Below are positions 1 to 5,453 of a DNA stretch of 9,352 nucleotides, piece after piece. The notes under the pieces were generated by a model. That model ran no database searches. It was not told where the DNA came from and saw only the letters and a program-made list of their open reading frames with translations. The stretch covers positions 1 to 9,352 of the forward strand of contig URLU01000078.1 in assembly GCA_900548765.1 (NCBI GenBank), written 5' to 3'. The DNA comes from an uncultured Lachnobacterium sp. Lineage in GTDB: Bacteria; Bacillota; Clostridia; Lachnospirales; Lachnospiraceae. Positions within the stretch are counted from its first letter, which is position 1. Every line of letters starts with the position of its first letter. Position numbers and translations under genes: made by a program.

Positions 1-892
1 TTTCTGAATAAGAATCCTCGGTCAGAGTGTTTCTGATTTCTTTTTTGGCATTATCCCACTCAGCATCTAGTGTCTCCATGTTTTCAAAGATACTAAATCT
101 TGCAGAAAATCCTGCAAAATTATTCCAGGATGAATAATCTGACAATTCTTTGTTCTGATTTAGTGCCCGAGTCTTATAATCCTCCATTAAACCAGGTTCA
201 TCTCCCTTATTGATGGCCTCCTGTATCGTTTGCGCGAAGCTCAAATAATCCTGCATTCTGTCCCAGATGCTTTTATTCCTGTCCTCAAGAATTTGGAGCA
301 TGGAGTCCTGTACTTTTTCCATAAAATCTGGTGGAACTGCGTAATCATCCATGTCATATATTTCTTCCACCTTCTGCCCACATTCTACATCACCATTTTC
401 CTCATCTGCCTCGCCATCTTCAATATGCTGCATACCACACTTATACATATCATCATCAAAATAATCTGTTTCAGCTAGTTCCATCTCCACATACTTCATG
501 GGTTCTTCCCTGGTAAAGAGGATTCTGCCCACCTCTTCACAGGACAGACTTAAGCATTTCTGTAATACATCATCATATTCTATGGTAAATCTAGGGTATT
601 CTGTGCAGACCTCACTTAAGGCTTCCTCTCCCAGCTCTATGCAGATATCACACAGATTCCTGGAGTTTAAGAAAGGACAACGACCATGCTCCTTTAATCT
701 GAAGCTATAGTCGCCGTCCTCTGTTATATACATATTTTTCCTGAGTTTTTCGCCAAATGCGCCCTCAATGTGCCTGTAATAATCATGAGTATCCTCGTCA
801 ATATCTATCTCCCAGCCTATGCAGCAGCTGTCCTTGCACTTATCTGCAATGCAGGAAAATTCACTGTAATAATCAGGTACTCTTAATTTCAT
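1..892 (-). CDS. fliB: FliB-family flagellin lysine-N-methylase, N-terminal part (runs off the window)
   Basis: Translating the minus strand from the ATG at 892-890 gives 297 codons with no stop before the window edge, so the C-terminus (about 80-100 residues by family length) is missing. The start reads MKLRVPDYYSEFSCIADKC. A Cys cluster follows: C14, C19, C23, C24 (C-x4-C-x3-CC), then RCPFL at 71-75, C81-x2-C84, C96 with EYPRF, and C113/C118 in LSLSCEE. This Cys order is the hallmark of the FliB/YkgJ-like metal-chelating family. FliB methylates lysine side chains of flagellin in Salmonella using S-adenosylmethionine. Here the substrate is unknown, since no flagellar gene is in view. Residues about 139-182 are very acidic with two extra Cys and look like an insertion. 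AGAGGA lies 6 nt before the ATG, within the end of the upstream gene, whose stop is 2 nt away, suggesting translational coupling. Family assignment is firm; substrate is not. Confidence 0.85.
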   Translation of the reverse strand, partial: MKLRVPDYYSEFSCIADKCKDSCCIGWEIDIDEDTHDYYRHIEGAFGEKLRKNMYITEDGDYSFRLKEHGRCPFLNSRNLCDICIELGEEALSEVCTEYPRFTIEYDDVLQKCLSLSCEEVGRILFTREEPMKYVEMELAETDYFDDDMYKCGMQHIEDGEADEENGDVECGQKVEEIYDMDDYAVPPDFMEKVQDSMLQILEDRNKSIWDRMQDYLSFAQTIQEAINKGDEPGLMEDYKTRALNQNKELSDYSSWNNFAGFSARFSIFENMETLDAEWDNAKKEIRNTLTEDSYSE

Positions 893-894
893 TT

Positions 895-1248
895 TTAATC
901 CTCTACTTTTTCTCTCTCAGCTTTTTCTTCTGCATCTCTCTGCTCAAGCTTTGCTATCTTTGTCTTAAACTTTTCTTCTATTGCATTCCAGTCCGGATCC
1001 TCTGTCCCTCTGAAAAAATTATAGCCTATATATCCTATGCACCACACCAGGCCACCGAAGGTTGATGAAAATGCTATCTTTACTATGCTTTTTAGCAGAA
1101 ATGTAAATGTTAATGTCTTCATTGTGTATGCTGTGAGCAAGCCCTGAATTGGCTTTATAAGCATAAGCCATCCACCCACATATATTGAGCAGAAAATTCC
1201 AAGTGCATAGCATATCACGCCAAGAATCATACTCCATTTTTTCTTCAT
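895..1248 (-). CDS. Small two-helix membrane protein of unknown function
   Basis: A 117-residue protein starting MKKKWSMILGV. I chose the ATG at 1248 because AGGGAGA sits 7-8 nt upstream. The reading frame can be extended to a TTG at 1269, but that lies upstream of this ribosome site. Two hydrophobic segments are visible: residues about 5-32 (ILGVICYALGIFCSIYVGGW) and about 48-80 (LLKSIVKIAFSSTFGGLVWC). They are followed by a soluble, highly charged tail from about residue 85 (DWNAIEEKFKTKIAKLEQRD), rich in Glu and Lys and probably helical or coiled coil. The N-terminal MKKK favours a cytoplasmic N-terminus and therefore a cytoplasmic tail. Its stop is 2 nt from the fliB-like start, so the two are very probably one transcript. 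I do not recognise the family and assign no function. A partner or membrane anchor for the FliB-like protein is only a guess from context. Confidence 0.8.
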   Translation of the reverse strand: MKKKWSMILGVICYALGIFCSIYVGGWLMLIKPIQGLLTAYTMKTLTFTFLLKSIVKIAFSSTFGGLVWCIGYIGYNFFRGTEDPDWNAIEEKFKTKIAKLEQRDAEEKAEREKVED

Positions 1249-1281
1249 GTATATTTCTCCCTCGTCCAAACACTGACACAG

Positions 1282-1410
1282 TTATTTTGCCATGTTTGTG
1301 AGAATTTTGCAATCTCTTTCTTGTTCGAATTTACTGTCTTTCCCTGCATATTTCTCGTCTAAATGCAGCTGCAGGCTCTGCCTGCGGATTTCAATATCAA
1401 TGTATTTCAC
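1282..1410 (-). CDS. Possible 42-codon small ORF between nrdG and the membrane protein gene
   Basis: Starting at a GTG (1410-1408), the minus strand stays open for 42 codons to TAA (1284-1282). It encodes a charged peptide beginning with KYIDIEIRRQSLQLHLDEK and continuing KDSKFEQERDCK. The frame is the same as nrdG: it opens four codons after the nrdG TGA. The composition (Glu/Lys/Arg-rich, amphipathic) looks more like protein than random AT-rich DNA. However, no Shine-Dalgarno sequence precedes the GTG, and a 6-bp perfect hairpin (GCAGGC-AGA-GCCTGC, 1371-1385) falls inside it. It could be a real small protein, a remnant of a longer gene, or chance. Confidence 0.22.
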   Translation of the reverse strand: MKYIDIEIRRQSLQLHLDEKYAGKDSKFEQERDCKILTNMAK

Positions 1411-1422
1411 TGCATGTATGCA

Positions 1423-1941
1423 TCAAATTGCAATTATAATTTCTCCAGTCTCTCTGGTTTTCTTCAAATCTATAACCCGCTGGTTTGATGAGCCCTTGAA
1501 TTTGAGGGTTATATCCTTAAGCTCCTCCACAAATGGTCCATCAACTAATATATCTATCATTGACAAAAGCCCGTCTGTGTTCTCTGTGTATTTTCTGCCG
1601 CCCTCTACCAAATCCTCGTCATACACATAGCCTGTGTATGCCCAGATGTCTTTATTGGGATACTGCTCATGTACTTTTTTCACGAATGGAAGCAGTGCTT
1701 TTTGATTCTCCTCCTCAAAAGGGTCTCCTCCAAGAAGTGTAAGTCCCTGCACATATGCCGGGGCAAGGGATTCAAGGATTTGCTTCTGCACTTTCTCTGT
1801 GAAATCCTCTCCGTAATCGAAGGACCATGTTTCTGGCTGGAAGCAGCCCCTGCAATGGTTCCTGCAGCCAGACACGAAAAGCACAGTCCTGCAGCCCAAG
1901 CCGTTTGCTATGTCACAGTATTTTATTGATGCGTATTTCAT
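1423..1941 (-). CDS. nrdG: Anaerobic ribonucleoside-triphosphate reductase-activating protein
   Basis: A 172-residue radical-SAM enzyme that cleaves S-adenosylmethionine at a [4Fe-4S] cluster and installs the glycyl radical on NrdD. The iron-sulfur motif C-x3-C-x2-C is C26, C30, C33 (SGCRNHCRGCFQP), the spacing typical of glycyl-radical activases. The SAM-binding GGDPF is at 71-75 and the family C-terminal motif KGSSNQRVID at 149-158. Length fits the NrdG family (about 150-175). The ATG at 1941 is preceded by purine-rich AGGAGAGAGG, with the nearest AGAGG about 12 nt away, which is rather long. The gene follows nrdD in the same direction, separated by 278 bp and a strong terminator, so it probably has its own promoter or depends on readthrough. 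The C-terminal EIIIAI runs past the SSNQR motif, with no sign of truncation. Confidence 0.96.
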   Translation of the reverse strand: MKYASIKYCDIANGLGCRTVLFVSGCRNHCRGCFQPETWSFDYGEDFTEKVQKQILESLAPAYVQGLTLLGGDPFEEENQKALLPFVKKVHEQYPNKDIWAYTGYVYDEDLVEGGRKYTENTDGLLSMIDILVDGPFVEELKDITLKFKGSSNQRVIDLKKTRETGEIIIAI

Positions 1942-1968
1942 ATAGTTTCTTTTCCTCTCTCCTCTGAT

Positions 1969-1991
1969 ATATACACAACCTATATGTATAT
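1969..1991. repeat. AT-rich inverted repeat in the nrdG leader
   Basis: ATATACA (1969-1975) and TGTATAT (1985-1991) form a perfect 7-bp inverted repeat with a 9-bp spacer, about 28-50 bp before the nrdG start. It could be a protein-binding site or simply an AT-rich chance palindrome. It does not fit the 16-bp NrdR box. The remaining 1942-2116 stretch holds no gene and no clear -35/-10 pair. The best minus-strand -10-like hexamer is TATGAT near 2026-2031, without a good -35. Confidence 0.3.
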
Positions 1992-2116
1992 TTTAGGGAT
2001 AAACTTCCTCTATACTATCATACAAGCACGTATCTGTACATTCCCATACACAGGGATTTTAGGGTGTAATGCTTTAATCCATATGTAAAGCTGACCCATT
2101 TTCTGCGCGCTTAGTC

Positions 2117-2158
2117 AAAAAATCTCAGCAGCCTTGATTTCCTCAAAGTGCTGAGATT
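2117..2158 (-). terminator. Strong intrinsic terminator of nrdD
   Basis: On the minus strand AATCTCAGCA (2158-2149) pairs perfectly with TGCTGAGATT (2130-2121). The interior CTTTGA/TCAAGG adds six more pairs (one G-U) across a single bulged C, leaving a GGAAA loop. The stem runs into six consecutive U (2122-2117). On the plus strand there is no U tract, so it acts in the nrdD direction. It starts 62 nt after the nrdD stop and lies upstream of nrdG. Confidence 0.85.
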
Positions 2159-2219
2159 CATGCTTAATTCAAATATTAATTGAAGGTTTAATTTCTGCAG
2201 TTAAATCATTATTTGATTC

Positions 2220-4427
2220 TTACAGATGAAGTACTCTCTCCTTAATTTCCTGGGTACGCCCCTGATTCCAGAACTGGGTACCAATATATCCGCAGGTACG
2301 GCGGGCAACACTCATCTTATCCTGATTACGATTGCCACAGTGCGGGCACTCCCAAATCAGCTTGCCTGAACCTTCCTCCTCTACGATTTTGATTTCTCCA
2401 TCGTAACCGCATACCTGACAGTAATCGCTCTTTGTGTTAAGCTCTGCATACATGATATTTTCATATATATACTGCATTACAGAAAGGACTGCCGGTATAT
2501 TATCCTGCATATTTGGAACCTCTACGTAACTGATGGCACCTCCCGGTGAAAGCTTCTGAAACTGAGCCTCAAACTTAAGTTTATCAAAGGCATTTATCTC
2601 CTCTGTTACATGCACATGATAGCTGTTTGTGATGTAGTTCTTGTCTGTCACACCCTTGATGATGCCGAAACGCTTCTGTAAGCACTTGGCAAACTTGTAT
2701 GTGGTTGACTCAAGTGGTGTTCCATATAACGAGAAGTCAATGTTTGTCTCCCCTTTCCATTTTGAACATGCATCATTCAGGTACTGCATTACCTTTAAGG
2801 CAAATGGTGTACCCTCTTCAGGTTCTGTATGTGATACCCCCTTCATGTAACGTACACACTCGCAAAGTCCTGCATATCCAAGCGATATGGTTGAATAGCC
2901 GTTAAATAATAATGGATCAATCACCTCGCCCTTTTCCAACCTTGCAAGAGCACCATTCTGCCATAAAATTGGTGCTACATCAGATGGTGTGCCAAGAAGT
3001 CTCTTGTGTCTGCACATAAGTGCCCTATAGCACAGTTCAAGACGCTGGTCCATGATTTCCCAGAACTTTTTCTCGTCTCCTTCTGATGAGCAGGCTACAT
3101 CCACAAGGTTGATAGTTACAACACCCTGATTAAATCTGCCGTAGTATTTTCGCTTGCCCTCCACATAGTTACGGGCTCTTGCCACGTTGCCTACTGTTGG
3201 TGAACATCTGTCCACTGTAAGGAAAGAGCGGCAGCCCATACATGTGTACACATCGCCATCCTTTAATTCCTTCATTACCTTTTCAGAGATGTAATCCGGA
3301 ACCAGTCTCTTTGCTGAACACTGAGCTGCAAGCTTTGTAAGCTCCCAGTATTTTGAGTCCTCTGTAATGTTGTCCTCCTCCAGGACATAGATGAGCTTAG
3401 GGAAGGCCGGTGTGATATATACACCCTTTTCATTCTTGACCCCCTGGATTCTCTGATGAAGCATCTCCTCAATAATTGCAGCCAAATCGTCCTTGATCTG
3501 TCCCTCTGGGACTTCATTCAGATACATAAATACTGTGATAAATGGAGCCTGTCCGTTTGTTGTCATAAGAGTGATGACCTGATACTGAATCATCTGAACA
3601 CCACGATTAATTTCTTCTTTTACTCTAAGCTCTGCAACAGTATTAACCTTTTCTTCATCATATTCAAGACCTATTGCATCAAATTCTGCCCTTACCTGCT
3701 TACGGAATTTTTCACGGCTGACCTGTACGAACGGAGCCAGGTGAGCAAGTGAAATGCTCTGTCCACCATACTGTGAGCTTGCAATCTGTGCAATCGCCTG
3801 TGTTGCGATATTACATGCTGTAGAGAAGCTCTTTGGTCTGTCTATCATGGTTTCACTGATAACAGTTCCGTTCTGAAGCATGTCCTCAAGATTTACAAGA
3901 CAGCAGTTGTGCATATGCTGTGCAAAATAATCTGCATCATGGAAATGGATAAGTCCTTTCTCATGAGCCTCCACAATATCCTCTGGGAGAAGGAATCTTC
4001 TTGTTATGTCCTTGCTGACCTCACCTGCCATATAGTCACGCTGAACACTGTTCACAGTAGGATTCTTGTTAGAATTCTCCTGTTTTACTTCCTCATTATT
4101 GCACTCAAGAAGACTTAAAATCTGCTGGTCTGTAGAGTTAGATTTACGCACCAGTGCTCTCTTGTAACGATATGTGATATAGTTACGTGCAACAGTGAAA
4201 GCATGCTTATTCATGAGCTGGTTCTCCACCATGTCCTGAATTTCTTCTACACTTGGCGAACGTTTCATATTTTCACAGGCATTCTCCACATTCTCTGCAA
4301 TCTCTTCCATCTGCTCATCTGTGAGCTTCTCATAGTCAATTACAGAATCGTTTGCTTTCTTGATAGCTCCGATAATCTTGTCCACTGTAAAAGTTGCTTC
4401 GCTTCCGCTTCTTTTAATGATTTTCAT
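2220..4427 (-). CDS. nrdD: Anaerobic (class III) ribonucleoside-triphosphate reductase
   Basis: A complete 735-residue glycyl-radical enzyme that reduces ribonucleoside triphosphates to deoxyribonucleotides without oxygen, normally with formate as reductant. Residues about 3-92 form an ATP-cone (IIKRSGSEATFTVDKIIGAI), the allosteric activity switch. The catalytic barrel includes HNCCLVNL with C175/C176 and CMGCRSFL with C396/C399. The family thiyl-radical cysteine is expected in the second motif and the formate-linked cysteine in the first (placement inferred from family knowledge). Near the C-terminus C670, C673, C694 and C697 form the structural zinc site. RRTCGYIG (709-716) is the glycyl-radical motif, with G713 as the radical residue. 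Start ATG 4427 is preceded by GGGAGGAA about 10 nt upstream. The upstream DNA carries a strong promoter, two NrdR-like boxes and a leader hairpin, and a terminator follows. All key residues are present, so it should be functional. Confidence 0.98.
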   Translation of the reverse strand: MKIIKRSGSEATFTVDKIIGAIKKANDSVIDYEKLTDEQMEEIAENVENACENMKRSPSVEEIQDMVENQLMNKHAFTVARNYITYRYKRALVRKSNSTDQQILSLLECNNEEVKQENSNKNPTVNSVQRDYMAGEVSKDITRRFLLPEDIVEAHEKGLIHFHDADYFAQHMHNCCLVNLEDMLQNGTVISETMIDRPKSFSTACNIATQAIAQIASSQYGGQSISLAHLAPFVQVSREKFRKQVRAEFDAIGLEYDEEKVNTVAELRVKEEINRGVQMIQYQVITLMTTNGQAPFITVFMYLNEVPEGQIKDDLAAIIEEMLHQRIQGVKNEKGVYITPAFPKLIYVLEEDNITEDSKYWELTKLAAQCSAKRLVPDYISEKVMKELKDGDVYTCMGCRSFLTVDRCSPTVGNVARARNYVEGKRKYYGRFNQGVVTINLVDVACSSEGDEKKFWEIMDQRLELCYRALMCRHKRLLGTPSDVAPILWQNGALARLEKGEVIDPLLFNGYSTISLGYAGLCECVRYMKGVSHTEPEEGTPFALKVMQYLNDACSKWKGETNIDFSLYGTPLESTTYKFAKCLQKRFGIIKGVTDKNYITNSYHVHVTEEINAFDKLKFEAQFQKLSPGGAISYVEVPNMQDNIPAVLSVMQYIYENIMYAELNTKSDYCQVCGYDGEIKIVEEEGSGKLIWECPHCGNRNQDKMSVARRTCGYIGTQFWNQGRTQEIKERVLHL

Positions 4428-4459
4428 TCAAAAAATTCCTCCCGGTTTATTGCATAGAA

Positions 4460-4489
4460 TAGCTCGCGGCGATTATCTGTCGCGAGCTA
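4460..4489 (-). promoter_or_regulatory. Stem-loop in the nrdD 5' leader
   Basis: TAGCTCGCG (4489-4481) pairs perfectly with CGCGAGCTA (4468-4460) around a 12-nt loop. It begins about 13 nt after the predicted transcription start and ends about 16 nt before the GGGAGG ribosome site. No U tract follows in either direction, so it is not an ordinary terminator. A 5' stem-loop of this kind could stabilise the mRNA or tune translation. Function is inferred only. Confidence 0.6.
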
Positions 4490-4508
4490 ATGTTAATTTC
4501 TAAGATAA

Positions 4509-4536
4509 ATTATACAAGATATTGTGGTTTTGTCAA
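4509..4536 (-). promoter_or_regulatory. nrdD promoter (sigma-A type)
   Basis: On the minus strand a perfect -35 TTGACA (4536-4531) and perfect -10 TATAAT (4514-4509) are separated by 16 bp. The predicted start is near 4502, giving a leader of about 75 nt before the nrdD ATG. One NrdR-like box occupies the spacer, consistent with repression by blocking polymerase. Confidence 0.85.
4512..4527 (-). promoter_or_regulatory. NrdR box, promoter-proximal
   Basis: The minus strand reads CCACAATATCTTGTAT. Against the published NrdR consensus acaCwAtATaTwGtgt it matches 13 of 16 positions and 9 of the 10 core positions. It lies between the -35 and -10 elements of the nrdD promoter. NrdR is the ATP-cone repressor of bacterial ribonucleotide reductase genes; its own gene is not in the window. 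Confidence 0.7.
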
Positions 4537-4543
4537 TTACTCA

Positions 4544-4559
4544 TCTCTACATTTAGCGT
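4544..4559 (-). promoter_or_regulatory. NrdR box, promoter-distal
   Basis: The minus strand reads ACGCTAAATGTAGAGA, matching the NrdR consensus at 11 of 16 positions and 8 of 10 core positions. Alone it would be weak. It starts exactly 32 bp from the first box, about three helical turns, which is the usual tandem arrangement of NrdR boxes. It sits just upstream of the -35. Confidence 0.6.
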
Positions 4560-4582
4560 TTATTTTATCGTACCTTGGTACC

Positions 4583-4619
4583 AAAAAGGCACTGCAAACC
4601 CTTGATTTACAACACCTTT
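4583..4619 (-). terminator. Intrinsic terminator of the marR gene
   Basis: On the minus strand AAAGGTGTTGTAAAT (4619-4605) pairs with GTTTGCAGTGCCTTT (4599-4585) through 15 pairs including several G-U, around a CAAGG loop. It runs into five U (4587-4583). It starts 20 nt after the marR stop and separates marR from the nrdD promoter. The 10-bp palindrome TTGGTACCAA (4575-4584) lies at its far end. Confidence 0.75.
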
Positions 4620-4639
4620 GGATAATATATACAAATATT

Positions 4640-5122
4640 TCAGGTCTGTTTTGTATTGTTTTTAGAGGATATGTTGTGGTTCATGTCATCCAGATTTTGT
4701 AGCACCCTATCTGTCAGCCTACAATATGTAGATATCTCCTCTTCTGTAAAGCCCCTGACCATTCCCTCTTCCAGTTCCATGATGATTTTTCTGATTTTCT
4801 GCTCTCTCACAATGGCTTTTTCCGTGAGAACGAGTCTTTTGAGCCTGGCATCATGCTCGTTGGCAATTCGTTCTACCAGCCCTGCCCTTTCTAATCCTTT
4901 TATCATATTTGTTGCCGTTGCACCACTAATTGAGAAAAATTTCTCTATATCCTTCTGGTAGACCTCCTCGTCAGGATTCTCCATAAGATAATGTATAATC
5001 ATTACCTGTCCCCGAGGAACTTTTTTTGTCTCTCCGTTTCCTCTCCTGTCAAAAAACTTATCTATTGAATTATGAACCATCCTTAATTTATGACCTATCA
5101 TTCTCTCTGGAATAAACTCCAT
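4640..5122 (-). CDS. MarR-family transcriptional regulator
   Basis: A 160-residue winged-helix DNA-binding protein, the usual MarR length. The order is an N-terminal dimerisation helix (about 5-27), helices leading into the HTH (about 36-64), a probable recognition helix around SGATATNMIKGLERAGLV (66-83), and the wing with the family DxR signature DARLKRLVLT (91-100). A long C-terminal dimer helix (103-147) follows, then a polar tail. It probably acts as a ligand-relieved dimeric repressor. ATG 5122 has AGAGGA about 5 nt upstream. The gene is divergent from the ABC exporter pair and has its own terminator, the standard layout of a MarR repressor controlling a neighbouring exporter. The ligand cannot be told from sequence. 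Confidence 0.93.
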   Translation of the reverse strand: MEFIPERMIGHKLRMVHNSIDKFFDRRGNGETKKVPRGQVMIIHYLMENPDEEVYQKDIEKFFSISGATATNMIKGLERAGLVERIANEHDARLKRLVLTEKAIVREQKIRKIIMELEEGMVRGFTEEEISTYCRLTDRVLQNLDDMNHNISSKNNTKQT

Positions 5123-5151
5123 GTCTGTCCTCTTCTTTCTTCCGAATATAC

Positions 5152-5180
5152 TATATACCTATCAATATACTTCTTTCCAA
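5152..5180 (-). promoter_or_regulatory. Candidate marR promoter with flanking direct repeats
   Basis: On the minus strand TTGGAA (5180-5175) and TATATA (5157-5152) are 17 bp apart, each 4/6 to consensus, giving a start near 5145 and a leader of about 23 nt. An 8-bp direct repeat AATATACT (plus strand 5145-5152 and 5164-5171, 19 bp apart) overlaps the -10 and the spacer and could be an autoregulatory site. The AT-rich content makes this uncertain. Confidence 0.35.
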
Positions 5181-5341
5181 CAATATCTTCTCTCCGCTGG
5201 CATATACCAAAGTATGCAATAAAAGCTGCCGGTGGCAGGATCTATGTATAATTCACACTGTGGCGCATAGCTTGACAACGCAGTGTAAAGCCTGCATTTA
5301 AATAATAACGCAAAAACTTCATAAACCATAGCAAAATATTA
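5181..5341. other. Central part of the divergent marR / exporter spacer, no gene seen
   Basis: The whole gap between the marR start and the exporter start is about 330 bp. This middle part encodes no convincing protein. It holds a short GC-rich hairpin CTGCC-GGT-GGCAG (5226-5238), followed on the minus strand by CTTTTATT, and an ACACTG (5255-5260) / CAGTGT (5281-5286) inverted repeat. The first could be a weak attenuator if a marR transcript begins farther upstream. Neither has a demonstrated role. Confidence 0.3.
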
Positions 5342-5371
5342 TTGACATTTAAAATATATCCTGCTTATAAT
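5342..5371 (+). promoter_or_regulatory. Exporter operon promoter (sigma-A type)
   Basis: A perfect TTGACA (5342-5347) and perfect TATAAT (5366-5371) are separated by 18 bp. Transcription is expected near 5378, giving a leader of about 75 nt. Such a near-consensus promoter needs strong repression, which fits the adjacent operator. Confidence 0.85.
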
Positions 5372-5379
5372 ATCATATT

Positions 5380-5393
5380 GTTAGCACACTAAC
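5380..5393. promoter_or_regulatory. Probable MarR operator over the exporter transcription start
   Basis: GTTAG-CACA-CTAAC is a perfect 5-bp inverted repeat with a 4-bp centre, beginning 9 bp after the -10. Its size and position are typical of a MarR-dimer operator that blocks initiation. The half-site ACTAACT (5388-5394) recurs at 5416-5422. Binding by the divergent MarR protein is inferred. Confidence 0.6.
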
Positions 5394-5403
5394 TATTAAA
5401 AAT

Positions 5404-5424
5404 CAAGTTATTTTTACTAACTTG
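5404..5424 (+). promoter_or_regulatory. Second inverted repeat in the exporter leader
   Basis: CAAGTTA (5404-5410) and TAACTTG (5418-5424) form a perfect 7-bp inverted repeat with a 7-bp spacer, 30 bp before the first exporter start. It shares the ACTAACT half-site with the first palindrome. A competing repeat, TAAAAAT (5397-5403) / ATTTTTA (5410-5416), overlaps it. It may be a second operator or a leader RNA stem-loop. Confidence 0.4.
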
Positions 5425-5453
5425 CAAGAAATATAAAGAAAGAAGGAATGCAA

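Noticed and set aside
230..1065. Plus-strand open frames over the fliB region
   Set aside because: They lie opposite a clearly recognisable minus-strand FliB coding sequence and its partner, lack ribosome sites, and their translations show no domain.
895..1269. Longer version of the small membrane protein starting at TTG 1269
   Set aside because: AGGGAGA lies 7-8 nt before the ATG at 1248 and would be inside the longer frame; the extra residues add nothing recognisable.
1019..1312. 97-codon minus-strand frame overlapping the small membrane protein
   Set aside because: It starts at TTG, shifts against the better-supported membrane-protein frame and shows no coherent helices or motif.
1371..1385. 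GCAGGC-AGA-GCCTGC hairpin as a terminator of nrdG
   Set aside because: Perfect 6-bp stem, but no U tract follows on either strand.
1423..1425. Programmed TGA readthrough or selenocysteine at the nrdG stop
   Set aside because: NrdG is already full length with its SSNQR motif before the stop, and no SECIS-like or readthrough context is apparent.
1969..1991. NrdR box upstream of nrdG
   Set aside because: ACACAA and TATATG half-sites resemble the box but are wrongly spaced, and no partner site 31-32 bp away was seen.
5448..5453. Earlier ATG (5448) as start of the first exporter gene
   Set aside because: GAAGGA directly abuts it, leaving no usable spacing; the ATG at 5454 has a 6-nt spacing.
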